This document shows positions 22,488 through 35,195 of a stretch of 64,000 nt of DNA, in pieces. The translations under genes and the position numbers were made by a program. The stretch is from Hyaloperonospora brassicae (lineage: Eukaryota > Oomycota > Peronosporomycetes > Peronosporales > Peronosporaceae). The stretch covers positions 124,001-188,000 of the forward strand of contig CANTFL010001207.1 in assembly GCA_947650285.1 (NCBI GenBank). Reading direction: 5' to 3'. Below the pieces are notes generated by a model that ran no database searches, had not been told where the DNA came from, and saw nothing but the letters and a program-made list of their open reading frames with translations. Numbering within the stretch: the stretch's first letter is position 1; every line of letters begins with the position of its first letter.

Positions 22488-25400
22488 TCACTCTGTGTCG
22501 GTATCGTCGTCGTCGTCAATCTGGACAACTGACACTGTCTCGACCTCAGAATGTGTCTCATCGGCCGTCTTTGCGGTCGCATCCACCACTGTCTTCGTCA
22601 CATGCACAATCTCTGGAGACGGTGAGGCGGCGGCTACATCATCCTCGTCGCTTGAGTCCACAGCTGCAACAGTACGGCTTGCCTCTGCCCACCGACGTCG
22701 AGCGTTCTGAGCCGTTACTGCCGCTTCCGCGTTGTCCAGATCATCATTTGCAGTGCTTTTGTTCGTGCTTTCTTCGTCAGAAGAGCTGTCAATCACAATG
22801 ATGTCAACTGGGGCGGGGCGCTGACTGGGACAAGGACGGCTCTCGCTCTGGAAAGTCTCGTTTGCGAATGCAACCGTACGTCTTACTTGGGGCCGTGGAC
22901 GCGCACTTGTCTCGCCTGTTGGGACTGGTGGAGTAACTGTCAGTGCTCGTGCTGCTGGTGACAAAGCAGCTGTCAGTGCTCGAGCTAGTGGTGGTGAAGC
23001 AGCTGTCAGTGCTTGAGCTGGTGGTGGTAAGGTAGTTATCAGTGCTCGTGCTGGTGCTGGTGGCAAATCAGCTATCAGTGCTCGAGCTGGTGCTGGCAAA
23101 GCAGCTGTCTGTGCTTGAGCTGCTGGTGGTGAAGTAGTTGTCAGTGATCGTGCTGGTGGTGGCCCAGTGGACGCCGTCAGAAAAGTGCTTCCACGAGAGC
23201 CTTGGAAGGGCATGACGTGAACTGCTTGGCAAATTACGTCCTTGCGCCCGTTCTCCACGTAAAAGCGCACTTGGCCAGGCTCTGCGACAACGTTTTCTCC
23301 AAGCAAGCGCAAGTTGTTCAGCACGTATTCGAGTTTCCGTTGCAAAGCAGTCTGCTTGTTGCCTTGTGTGACTTTTCGGGCATCATCTGCGCTTGTCCGG
23401 TGCCGCTTGCGTTTCTTACTTGGAGCAGCAAACATTGTACCTGCGCCTGTGTTAGCCTTTTTCGGTGATCCCCGCAGCGAGTCGTTCCCGCGTGCTTTTG
23501 GTCGAGTGGGAGAAGCTAGAGCTTCTGCATCGGCCTCATTCACATCGGTCTGACTGGCCTCCGTTTCACAAGGTCTCAGGACGAGGCTCTCTACACTGCC
23601 TCGCATCCACAATTGCTCCACCACGACGGCTTGACTTGCACCCATTCGATGAGCCCGGCTTATGACCTGCTGCTCCAGCGATTTGTCCCAGATCTCGTCC
23701 ATCAGGAAGATGTGCGTAACGAAAGAAAGGTCCAAGCCGTGTGAGCCAACCTCCGTCAGCAACAGGACATTCACGTTAGGATCCTTGCGAAATCTCATCA
23801 GGTGCTTCATGCGCAGTTCTGGGCTCCGTCCAGCAATAAAGTCAGCTGTAGGCACGCCTTGTTGAGCAAATGCAACCTTGGTATGCCAAATGTGCTCCTT
23901 GAACTGTGAAAAGACGATTGCCTTGAGATGACGCGTCTGACGTTGCGGAGATCGCCCGTCGGGAGATGTGACACCGAGCCGAAACTCCTTCTTTAGCTCC
24001 TTGATCCTGGTTGCAGCGTAAAATGCTTTGCTGGCATCGATGAAATGAATGTCACGAGTATAATCGAGCGCACGCCGAGGCGCTCGTGGACCATTCGGAC
24101 CGTTTGCTTCCTGACCGCGTCGAGGCTGACCATGCCTCCGACGTCCACGTCTTTCTCTATTGTTCAGCTGGTCTTCATTTACAAGCTGCTGAACCTGATC
24201 AGCGGGCCCTCCATGACGACCATCTTGAGTCGAGTTGGAGTTGATATTCGCTAACGCCACAGCTTCCACCATTTCAAATTCAAAGCCAGGCTGAAGTCGT
24301 TGGAACGTCTCGCGATCGAACACTGTATTGCAGCGGAAACATCTGGGACCAACTCGTCGCATCCGATCTTCGACACAGTCTGCACAGCACAAATGTCCAC
24401 ACGGGATGATCATGAGCAGCTGTAGCTTCCGTCTGCAACATCCACATTCCGTGACAACTCCTTGCAGTTGCACTCTACGGAGATATTCCAGCACGACTGA
24501 CATATTGTCCCCGTCCACTCTGAGTGCACTTAGCATATTGATCGTATCCAGCCTAGAAGCCTCAGTCAGCGAAACTTTTACAGCAGACCCACCACAACAT
24601 GCAGACCGAAGGTTCGAGACAACACGCAACGCCTCTTTCCGATTGACTGGGTTCAACAGGCTATCCGGATGCAGACGGCCGGGGCTGTCGGGATCCATAT
24701 TCGTAATGACTAAGTTGGCACGGACTGCTGCGGCGACTCCGTTGTATTGCGCATACTCGGATGGCGTAGGGTCAATAAACACAGTGCGTCGAATTGGTTC
24801 CGGCAATATCTGACGAATCGTCGCTTTTGTGTGCCGCATCATGATTCGGCTGAGAAGCGACTGCAAGCGACAAAACCCGATGAGCTCGTTGCGCTCAAAC
24901 GGACGAGCAATTGCCTTCGTCCACGCCTGTCCGTCTGGGCTCCCATAAGGCAAGTTGCGAAGGAACACTAACAGTCCATGCATGTAGCGGAGATCCGCCG
25001 ATTGGAGGGTGTTTGGCGTCGGCGTTCCGGTCATCACCCAACGTCGTTCGGCACAGAGCAGCCGGGCCAGTTGCATCAAGTCTGACGGAGTCTGGCCGCC
25101 TAGTTTGTGCCCTTCGTCAACAATCACTCGCACCCAGTGAACCGTCAAAAGGGACGATACCTCTCCGCGACAGGTTCCATCGGCATACCTTTGTGGACCT
25201 TCAAATCCGTAACGTTCGGGCATACGCTCCTCCAAAGCAGAAGTTGGTCGGTGAAGTCTCCACTCCCGCGCCAGTCTGGTAAAGGACGTGATTACAGCAT
25301 CGTACTGAGCGAGATCCAGATTGTGCGGTAACTGGTGCTCGACGCCAGGGTCAACAAATACGCGCAATGCGCCCGGTGCAACGTGAGCTTCGACTTGGTA

Positions 25401-26658
25401 CTTCCAGTGTTCCACCAGCGGATCTGGCACAACGAGCAGTGACGCCCTAGAGCTTATCAGGTCTTTCACATTCACCGAGCGGCCACGAGACCTAGACGAA
25501 CGCAGGCCTGGCCGGGCCGTGTCGCCACCAGGGCCATGTGTGTCGATCGGCGTGCTGTCTGTACTTTGTCCTTTCGTTCGCAGAATCAGTGCCAGCATTG
25601 TAATGGTTTTGCCAAGACCTGGCTCATCGCAGAACATGCCTCCACAACCGTCACTTACCATCACGCGCGGATTCGAGACGACTCTGTCTTCGACCAAGTC
25701 AATGGCCGAGTCACTTTCGAATCCAGACGATAGAAGAAACGGATGTGGCTGAGGACTGCACGTCAGCGACGGCGTCTCGCGGTGCAGCATCCACTTTAAG
25801 CCTCGCCGCTGATGCTCGTACAGCACGAGATTCAGACCAGGCACGACTTCGTACGCCATGTGATGGAACAACGAGCACACGCAGCTCAGCGGACGCAAGG
25901 TCTCGTGCGTTCATCAAACATATGATACGCCGCAGCACGTTTGTAGCCATGTCAGTCATGAAGACCTGCTTCTTCTCGCGTGCCATTCGAGCCACGTACG
26001 TGGCATCGTCGCGGACCTCCATCTGGTCCACGTCGGTCTGGCTCGTCAAGCTGGCAAACACATCCGGCAAGTTGAGCTTCTGCTTGGACTGAGTCATGCA
26101 CTGGGAGGACTTCCACTGGTGCAGTCGGCAGCCAACAACATGGCACGAGCTCGTCTTGGCGGCTTCCAACGCAGCTTCAACAGCCTTCTCTCCTGTCTGG
26201 GGTGGATCGCCTGGCACCCTTGACAGCGCGCTGGCTTGCAAATGACACAGCACAAAGCCAAAGCCCCTGAGCGACGCGCCGCACTCGGCGTCTCGATGCA
26301 CGCGCACGTGCAGCCGAAGCGTCGCCACCGGTGCCACGCCACCAGCTCGAGGCCTCACGACGTACGTCGTGTCTACGCGCACGACACGCCGCTCCATGAG
26401 CACCAGCACCGACCACAGGAAGCGCACCAAATTGCAGCGGCAGGTGCGCCCATTGTTTACGCACGCCACGTCCTTGCGCACGTTAGAGAGCGGGAACACG
26501 AGCTGCAGCCAGTCGTCTGCGGCGCGCTCGAGCGACGCAGAGACAGTCGTCGCTGCGACAGCATCAGCAGACTGTTGCCACACCTCTGCGTACACGGGCA
26601 CGAGCAGCTCGATGGTGTGGCCCACGCGCTCGGTAGCGCTGGCCGTAGGAGCCGCCAT
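22488..26658 (-). pseudogene. F-box/SNF2/RING ATPase gene interrupted by a one-base frameshift
   Basis: Two adjacent frames make one gene of about 1,389 residues. Codons 1-253 run 26658-25900. The rest runs 25898-22488 and has no ATG at its head, only TTG. A single extra base at about 25899 separates them, and no intron fits. The N-terminal part ends in an F-box-like helix pair (ATNVLRRIICLMNARD...), which continues after the break as LSCVCSLFHHMAYEVVPG. Then come LYEHQRRGLKWML, a Walker A variant DEPGLGKT, a DEGH box, MTGTPTP, a C3HC4 RING (CGCCRRKL...CGHLCCADCV...CFRC), and helicase motifs V-VI (GSHGLDLSFVTHIFLMDE and QVISRAHRMG). The order resembles plant F-box SNF2 proteins and RAD5/SHPRH-like ATPases: chromatin remodelling coupled to ubiquitination. 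The reading frame is otherwise fully open, so a sequencing error or a very young lesion is as likely as a true pseudogene. Confidence 0.85.
22925..23165 (-). repeat. Ala/Pro/Leu minisatellite in the SNF2-family C-terminus
   Basis: About seven degenerate units with a core like PARALTAALPP are repeated in the coding strand, with variants such as PAQALTAASPP and ARALITTLPP. Unit length varies around 11-15 residues, so the repeat is coding but irregular. Confidence 0.85.
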
Positions 26659-27446
26659 GTCGGAGCGAGACGAGAGAGGTGCGACCAGGTCGTGTCAGTC
26701 GGAAGTGCGCGTGGGATCAGCTGTTTCGCTGTTCTGACGTGCGGATAAAACCAGCGAAACGACTTTCAGCAAACGTGTTTTGGTGTGCGGCATGTGCGGA
26801 TCAAACGCTCGATCCACGTTATTGTTGTCGTTGTTGGTGACCGACCCGACCCGACCCAACCTGATAGATTCTGCGTTCTTCGTTCCCTACGTCTTGCACA
26901 TTCGGCCTGTGTTTCGGCCATTGCTGCTACATGCGGTAGTAGCGCAAACGCGTAGACAAGAATGTCTCTGCAAGTCTGTCCGCGATGCACACAAACGAGT
27001 GATCGGAATAAACGTATGCTCTTCTCAATCGATTTCAACGCTTTTACTAGGACGCAGTAGTAGTAGTAGTAGTAGTACCTCGCGACGGTAAGGGTCATGA
27101 GATGTCTGTCAGCAAGAGCAGCTCTGCTGGACGAAGTTCGACGTGATGGCAATTGTATCCATGTGCCGGGAAGCTCGCGATAGGTACATATTTGGACGTC
27201 ACGTCGCCTACAATCGAACCTACCGAATGGATTGCGATGTTTACGCCAGCACCTGAGACACCGTCGCTCGACATCGACGTCAGTCAACAATAGCGCGTTC
27301 TTTTTGTGTCATCGGGGCCACGTGGCTGTCCTTTGTAACAAAGCCGGTCGCAGCTGGTTGGCAGGCAGGCACGACGAGCCTCTGCTCCCCTCACATTCCA
27401 ATCCGCCCGAAAACCCGAAGCAGTTGGATCAATAACGCCAAGTAGC
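26659..27446. other. Divergent intergenic region with a TAG microsatellite
   Basis: This is the 5' flank shared by the SNF2-family gene (minus) and the ATX1-like gene (plus). A (TAG)n run of about seven units lies at 27056-27077. Small open frames on both strands show no domain. Confidence 0.5.
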
Positions 27447-27747
27447 ATGACGAAGGTGACCGAATTCAAAGTGGGCATGACGTGCAACGGCTGTTCCGAC
27501 GCCTGCACGCGCATCCTCGGCAAGATCGACGGTGCGTCTCCGTCCTTGACATTGTTATCTGCGCCGTTGCTCTCTACTGTCGTAGGTCCTCATCTCTTTT
27601 TTCCATGTGATAGGCGTGACGGATGTCCAGTGCGACATGGAGAAGCAGCAGGTGTTGGTCGAGGGCGACGCTGATGCCAACGTGATGCTGGAGGCGCTGC
27701 TCAAGTGGTCAAAGGCCAGTGGCAAGAGCGTGGAGCTGGTAGCGTAG
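27447..27747 (+). CDS. ATX1-like copper chaperone (HMA domain)
   Basis: This is a 72-residue cytosolic heavy-metal-associated protein of the ATX1/ATOX1 type, which passes Cu(I) to P-type ATPases in the secretory pathway. Exons 27447-27531 and 27614-27747 join after one base of a Gly codon; the intron has GTGCGT and GATAG borders. The metal site is the loop MTCNGCSDAC, residues about 11-20, with the two Cys of MxCxxC. The fold order beta-alpha-beta-beta-alpha-beta is followed by QCDMEKQQVLVEGD and a final VELVA strand. The size is typical of the family (68-75). The protein partner is not in this window. Confidence 0.92.
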
Positions 27748-30640
27748 AGAGCTCGTCTAGCCCCCCCTCCCCCTCTTCTCGTCTGCCGTCCCTCTCTTCT
27801 CGTCTGCCTGTACCTGTCAGGGTCTAGTTTGTCCCCTCGTCTCGTTCGTTGTCGGGAGTGCCGCAGCCATCGAGAGAGGGTACGTACAATGAGTGAGAAG
27901 AGGAAAACTAAGTCAATCCGAATGGACTGAACCGTCGTAGCACATGATCGTTTGTCTTTTTCCAAGTTCCTCTGACGAGTTCACCATTGCCCAGCTGTGC
28001 ACCACTCGTCGTCCCTCAAACACCAAGGCGTCTGAGCACGCAGCAGTGCGTGCGTGCAAATGCTGTCGGTTGATCTCGGATAGTCACATTGATCGTAGTC
28101 CACTCTTGTACTGTGGCGCATTGCGGGACACTAACGTGCGCGGCCTTACTTGCTGCACTCGGCCGAACAGCATTCTCCTGGCAGCTACGCAGAAGCTCTA
28201 GACGTCGTGCGTGGGTCTCGACGAAGCATTCGGGTCTTTAGCTATCGATACATTTGCTTCTGCTCCAAGTGGGAGCACAGGAAGGGGATCGAGTCCGTCG
28301 ATTGACACGAGAACAGCAGAAAAGGAGAGCAGTGTCCAAACCAGGTGCCCGCATCCCAGCTGACGCACGCATGCATGTCACAGTGTTCACCTGGGTAAGC
28401 CCACACACAGAGATAAATGGCATCACGGGTGAGATGAGCATTGCAGGACATGGGTACGACAAGGACAAACACAGCACTCACCTCGCGAACAAAGAGGTGC
28501 TTCTAGCTCAGCCCAACAACACGTTCGCTGCTGGTACAAACGTTGAGGAACGGCACTGCCAAGAACTCTAGAGACGCGCCAGACCTCAGTGCAAAGTCGA
28601 GCGGTGGCAGGCCACAGCATTTCCGCAGCCGTCTACAAATGTTTGGGCACATGGACATGAGCCCGCGGGAGTACAGGCGTGAGCAACACCGTATCGAGTA
28701 GCAGTGCGGCAACTGAGTCGTTACCAGACTGGACAAGCAAAAGCGATGGCAGTTGCCGGGGAGCTACAAAAATGTGGCCGAAGGGTGCGCGCGAAGACTA
28801 GAGCCGATCTTCTGGACGTGCCAAGTCTTTTGGCAAGCTGATTTGGTGCTGGCCACGAGGACGATAGGAGCCCGGGCACCTCAATCGCTGCTCCTCGCAT
28901 CGTGACTGTCCGAGACGGTCAAGGAACAACAACGCAGAGGCCATTCCGACAAGGCATACGCGAGCACCGACGTTTAGGAGCGACTATGGCACATTCTGAG
29001 CAGCACGTGTCACTATATTGTGGTAAACTGGAATCGAGCGACGATCGACGGGACTCCCGCAGACAGCAGTACGGAAACCTGGGAACCCAGCACAAGCCAA
29101 CAATACGCTGCAGCGAAGCAAGAACAGGGGCAAGCCAAGACGAAAGTACAAGGTGTGCGAGTGGTGCAATGAATGCCAAATGAAGCAAGGCAACCTCGAG
29201 CGCGATCACCGGAACTGACGGGTCCCGCACATCTACCGGACCTGACGAGGAATCGGCGTCGTTAGCTATCCAGACGTAGGACATACTGGACATTGTGCAG
29301 CCGCTACAGGCCACGTCAACACTTCTGCCTCTTTAATACCCAGAGAAGAAAGCTAGATACGACTGCAGCCTAATGTCTCCCACCCAACTTGGACTCATTG
29401 CCACTTGAATGCGATCACCAGCGGTATTTACCATATCTTGCAGAAAGTCACGTTCCAAGATGGAGCATATCGAGGCTGCGCGGGGTCGGCCACAACACGC
29501 AATAGTCGTGAGTGAATACCGTGAGGGACGTGCGCGTACCGTTTGCAAGACTGTTATTTATCGTCGATCGATGTCGTCATAAGAGACGATAAATGAGACG
29601 CTGGACGATCTGTGTAAGCAACTACAAATTAAACGAATACACAATTCAAGTCTGCTCGTTTTCGTGCACATTTGCGAAATAAGGTGTCCTGGACGTACAA
29701 TGTCCGATGTCGACAGCTTCGAGTCAACCAAAAGGCTCAAAGGTCCTTCGTCTACTGTGTGGCAATTGTTGCCGCAGTCCGCTAGAGCAACGAGTGCTTT
29801 GCATTGTGCCACACGACACTTCAGTAACTCGGATCGATGTGCAGCGATGACGATACGAAGATGTTGTCGATGCGGGGCATGCATGGTAACCCTTGTTACT
29901 TTCTCCGGTTCACGTCGCTGACTACTTGGTGACGTGACCAACTCCTGCTTGGTAAATGCCACACACGTGACTAGCATCTTGTCGGTCTTACTTGACTCAT
30001 AAGTAGTGATCGAAGGGGGGGGGAACGGGACAGAGATCGTGGAGTAGGCGGGCGCGTGTCTCCTGCCAGTTCCAAGCAACATCGAGTCCTGGCCACGGTC
30101 ATGGACACCACAACCAGACAAAACTACACAACGATATCGTCTCCTTCTGCACCTCTGCAAGCTGAATCAGGAATTCCTGCTCGTAAGAAGCAAACGCACC
30201 AAGCAGGGCAGGGAGGACGTCAGTCCCACATAGAACGCAACGATAGACGCGGACGCATTGCACCAAGCTAGTCGTACAATGTCCCCCGCGCTTCCCCCGT
30301 CGCGACACTGCAAGTAGCTGCAGCGACTGCACACGCTACAGGAGCACGCAACCACGTCTCATATCTCGTCCTCCTCACTCCACCGACCCATGTCGTCGAT
30401 CATCGTTCACTTATCGAATATCCACATATCGATATCCGCCCCTTTCGTCCGCCACAAGTCGAAACGCCCGATTCCCTTTTCCTCAAGTGCTGTCTGTCGT
30501 TCCTTTCAGTCCGCAACTTGAGCTCTACGGCCAAAGCTGTCGCGTTTATCCGCAAACATTATCCAATTGCAAACCAAACGTAAACAAAGACGAAGAACGA
30601 AAAAAGAAGAGAGAGAGAGACGCGTTGACCACTTTCGTCC
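27748..30640. other. 2.9-kb intergenic region without a supported gene
   Basis: Frames on both strands are short and lack family motifs. A Cys-rich fragment at about 29120-29185 (VCEWCNECQ in one frame) might be a relic of a transposase or zinc-finger gene, but it is isolated. A run of Gs lies at about 30014-30020. Confidence 0.4.
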
Positions 30641-33600
30641 ATGCGCGCACCCGCGTCGCGCCACAGGACGAGCGACCAGAGCGCGTCCACTCACGCGCTG
30701 GACGACCTCCTGCTCTCATCACTACCGTCGCCACTACCACTGCGAGCAGCAGCAACAGCAGGAGAAGCTCCGGTCACGAAGCGACGTGGGAGACGCTGTG
30801 GGCATCGCCGTATTTCGGTCGCACTTGGGGCACTCGTCTGCACTTTCTGGTCCGTCTTGACGTCCATCGAACTGCCGATACGTGTACAGCATCTCGTGGG
30901 CGGTCTCTTGCTCGTGTCAGGCGCCGGCTTTTGCTACACGAGCGCGTGCCACGTCATGGAACACTTCTCACAGACTGCGCACGTGGCTGATGGGCAGTTG
31001 GACCGATGGCACATGCGGCTCTGGTCGAGCGAAAAGGCGCGACGCTGGCTCGATCGATGCACGTGGATTGCGGGTGTTTTGTTGCTGCTCTATACGGTCT
31101 CTCACTCGATGTGGATCGCAGTTGGCGGAGGAGCAGCTGCAGCGCTCGTCGTGGCGGGTACAAGCGACTCGATGGCATCGGCTGTGCATCTGTTTGATAC
31201 GAAGCGACTGGACGTGGATCAGATGAGCGGTGTCCGGAACACATTGTGGCCGAAGATCGTGCTGGCGTGTGGCTGTGTGGGCTACATGATCGTCGAGACA
31301 GGCACAAGGCTGCGAGGCTATGTCATGGACAATAAGGAGACTGACGAGGCACAAGAGACGCCGTGTCAGTTGATTGATCACGCCGTGGTCAATTGCTTGG
31401 TGAGTGCACTAGTTGGTGCATCGCTCCTCTTGGCTAGTAAACGGCTGCCCTGTTTGTGCACACCAGCTCGTCCAGTGGGTATTGTACTCCAGAGACGCAT
31501 TGTTGGAGCTAGAGAGAATTGGAAGCGGTATCCGCTGCGGTCGCTAGGCGAGATCACAGGGACGAGTGGAGTCACGATGTGGTACTATAGCGCTTCGAAC
31601 GACGTGGTGCAGTCTGTGCAGCTCGGAGCTTTCTGTGGCGTGCTGCTCGTCCTTGGTAGCGAATTGCTGGCCTCCTCCAGCTGGCCCCGATCTGTGAGTC
31701 CGTCAAATTTACAGGTAGAAGTGAGAACGCGTGCTAGTCACTGGATGAAGCGCATTCCGGTAGTTGGGATGCTAGTGTGGCTAACCTTTCGAGCGCATGC
31801 TGCGGTCGGTCATGCTGCTAACGTGTCACCAACGTTATCAGCACTCATTTTGGTCTTTATTGTTGCAGCCGCTGTCGCGCTTACGTTTCTCGCGCCGTCG
31901 AGCGAGCCGTCTTGGGCGAAACTGCTTCAATGTGGACAACGATTGGCGGCCAAAATTTGCGCTGGCAGTATCACGCTCATCGCGCCTATGGTTTCTCATG
32001 GACCACCGGGAGTGATATTTTCCTGTGGTCTATCCGCTTTCTGCATTGCTTTTTCAAGGGAACGCTGGGATGATATCGAATTGAGTGAAGGAGGTCAACC
32101 GGGAGAAGCCAGACGCGGTGTACTCGTCTCGCCTTCATCTGCTGGAACGGGCAGTTCAAACTGGACACAGGGCGCTGAGCGTTCTTGTGGTGCGCAACAG
32201 TCATGGTCTGCTTATGCCCTGAGTGTCATAAAAGAGCGGTACCCTCGTTTCTATAAACGGGTAAAATGGACGTTTGTGGGCATCATGGTGGTATCAACAT
32301 TTGATTTGTGCTCAACGCTTCTCGCTGTGATTAACAACAACGGGACCGTGCTTTCTCTTTCGCAATACTCTGCAATCAACGTCGTTGTCTCAGCATCGGT
32401 GGGATACCTGACCAGTCCGGCTCCGTACGAACTGCACCCTGCCGTGTTGCTCCACACGGGAGTGAAACAGTTTAAGAACAAGTGGAACGTGTTTCCGCTT
32501 CACATGTTTGTCGAAACGCTGATTTCTGCTGGAGTGTTCGTTGGTACGTTTACTGCTTCGTCCACAGCATTCAGCTCACTCACGCTGGCTGCGCTCTCAG
32601 GTATTGTGGTATCCGTTGGTGGCCACTCAGTATGCTCGCGCCTCCATCTGACCATTGGCACTCACATGCGCATGCAGCTGACTGCCACGTGCGCGCTGCT
32701 CTTTTGTTCGTTCTTGATAACGTATGCTTCGATGGTGTCACTGCTATCTATTTATCACTACTTCGATAGTATCGAGGCAGCATTCTGTCTCGCTTCGTTC
32801 GCTGGAATGTTCTTCCTGGCAGCAAGTGAGCTGTTCTTGATGTGGGGACCAACGCGCGATGTCGGACTGCTACTCCAGGGCCGGGTTACAAATGCAAAGA
32901 AAAACTGGCAACTGGAGCCGCTGCGCTCGTTCTTGGAGCTTTTCACGTGGTTCGCAGTCATCTGGGGATCATTCGCAATGTATGATGACCTTCTGTTGGC
33001 GCTTCAGCTTGGCACATTCTCAGGAATTGCAGTTACTTTGTCCGGCGAGTTTTTCCGGAAAAAAACTCGCTCAAAGCTGATTCCGGGGCGCCTTGCCCTG
33101 CCCATGGAGAGTGAGACAACCACGTCGCCAATGTCACCAACAAGAACGGTGTGCGGCAACGTTACTGGACCAGATCAAGCTCGCCCGCTTCCTGTGATGC
33201 TCCTGTTCGCTTACGTTGGCTCAGGCACGTTTCAGTGGATCTTCGAGAATAAGCGCAGTCTCGAAGTCACAGTCCTTCTTGCCACCGTCGCAGGAATATT
33301 TTTCTTGTGCTGTGCCGATATGCTTGTACTCTTCAAACCGACGCGTTGGGCGGGAGTGATCTTGCAGGACCGCTTCATTAACGTCCAACAAAATTGGCGC
33401 GAGTATCCGGTGCGATCCTTCGTCGAGTTTGGCTGCTTTGTCGGTGTTATATACGGCAGCTACGCGATTTATCACGATCTGGTCGTCGCAGTTCAAGTCG
33501 GCACCCTATCTGGAATCGTGGTGACACTCGGTGGAGAGCAAGTGCGAAGTCGTGCACGGGCTTTGCCCATGAGTGGTAAGTAATGCAGAGCAAGATGTCG

Positions 33601-35195
33601 CTCCATATCGTCGTTTGCTGATATCAATCGTGCCTTGGTGTACAGAATCTGAGGAAAATGCAGTGGAAAAGGTGCAGATTCTTCCGCTTCCGGTCATGGG
33701 TCTGCTAGGCCTTGTTGGGGCCGTTGCATTCAACATCATCTATACGCATCTTCGCAGTATCGAGGTTGCGTTTGTCCTTGCTACGATGAGCGGGGTCATT
33801 TTTGCGCTGGTTGGCGACATGTTCGTCATCTGGAAGCCCACACGTAAGGTCGGCATGGTTATCCAGGAGCGCATATTGTACGTCAAGCAGAACTTCGCCA
33901 GTCACACATGTCGTTCGTGGATGGAAGTGGTCTCGCTGTGCGGCGGCTGGTACATCTCCTACGACTTCTTGTGGCCAAGGGATATTCTTATCGCCATTCA
34001 GTTTGGCACTACACTTGGAATTGTCACGTGTGTTTGTGGAGAGCTTACAATGGAGTTCGTTGCTGAAACGGAACGCCGCTTGATGGCGGATATCTCAGCC
34101 AGACTGGCACACGAGTAAGCAGGTCTTTATTCGTGAAAAGGGCCATGTGATAGAACTTGTCTGTTGACTGATGCCTGTTGCTGCTTGCATATGACAACAG
34201 TCCACAGAGGAACAGCGTTTTTTTCAACCTGCCGTACGAGATTCAGTTCAAAGTGGCGTACTTTTTGGCAGCAGAGGATCTTCTGGTCGCACGCGCGACG
34301 TGCCATAAGGTGAATAACATGTTGAAAGCGGAATCTGCTCGCTTCTGGTTGCACGCGAGTCTAAAACGAACGGTTCAAGATCACTCTGATCTACGAGGAT
34401 GCTCTCAATCCCACGGTATTCGCCATCGGATGGAAAACCGCGCTCGCTCACTCGTGTATGAGGCCATCACGCTCTTGCTGCCTAAAATCGTGGGGACCAG
34501 GTAAGATGCCGAAGGCAGACACCACACACCGAAGTCGTTGTTGTGTGTATTTACACTGTACAACGTGGGATTGTTTGGTTTGACAGAGACCCAGCTCAAG
34601 TACTTACGTCCGGCAATGAAGTCAATCGTGCACTGAAGTGGGTGTACCTGAATGCCGACTGGATCCGGAGACAAAACCTTCCACCGCTGGTGAAAGAAGG
34701 TGCTATCGAAGGCAGTGCGCTCATCACGTGGGTCCTGGGCGCTGTCTTGTTCTCTGAATTGATCGGTTGCCTAAGGGTTGTGTTCGTTGCGTGCGTGCTG
34801 CAGGTTAACTGCAGGAGATGTTGCTTTTGACGTATTCCGCCACATGCCCGACAAGGTACTGTTTTTTGCGACGCAAATTCTGCCGTGCCTTTTCATACGT
34901 GACAATTGCTCTTACTTCGCGCATGCAGAGTTCATTGGGGATCATCGTAACGCGCGACGACAACTTTGCCATTGAACGCATTGAAGTGCCTAAGGGAGTC
35001 TATGCCACGATCCAAAGGGACCCGTTCAGCTTTGTGGCTGCAGAGACCCTATCCACCTTAGACGTGTTTTCGAATTGGCACTTGACGATCGTAGCCTTCG
35101 CTACGATGACCCTTATTTTCATCGGGCAATTTCTCAGCGACCTGTTTCGCTCCTACGTCCTTCCAGGTTCGCCTACGTGGTGGGGGTTACGCTGA
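30641..35195 (+). CDS. Large repeat-built multispanning membrane protein with an in-phase F-box exon
   Basis: I do not recognise this family. Exons 30641-33575, 33646-34114, 34201-34500, 34587-34727, 34804-34855 and 34929 to about 35195 join in phase to about 1,387 residues. The first two exons encode a hydrophobic protein made of at least five units of about 70 residues. Each opens with a P-T-R-x-x-G-x-x-L-Q-x-R signature and an N-W/F eight residues later, then two hydrophobic helices ending near GTxSGIxVxxGGE. Units start near residues 275, 594, 737, 900 and in exon 2 (PTRKVGMVIQERILYVKQNF). Linkers hold further hydrophobic pairs. Exon 3 encodes an F-box-like FFNLPYEIQFKVAYFLAAEDL. Exon 6 ends in a last hydrophobic segment (LTIVAFATMTLIFIGQFLSDL). 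A TAA at 34116 overlaps the exon 2 donor, so the alternative is two genes: a membrane protein of about 1,134 residues and a separate F-box gene. The 3' end is uncertain, because a GTAAGT at 35201 could extend it. Confidence 0.6.

Noticed and set aside
22325..22801. 158-codon plus-strand frame near the CGA repeat
   Set aside because: Repeat-driven Arg-rich translation, antisense to the SNF2-family C-terminus.
26766..27290. 174-codon minus-strand frame
   Set aside because: Spans the TAG microsatellite (poly-Tyr), no motif, no splice or promoter support.
29100..29190. Cys-rich fragment VCEWCNECQ as a possible transposase zinc finger
   Set aside because: Too short and isolated; no neighbouring transposase core found on either strand.
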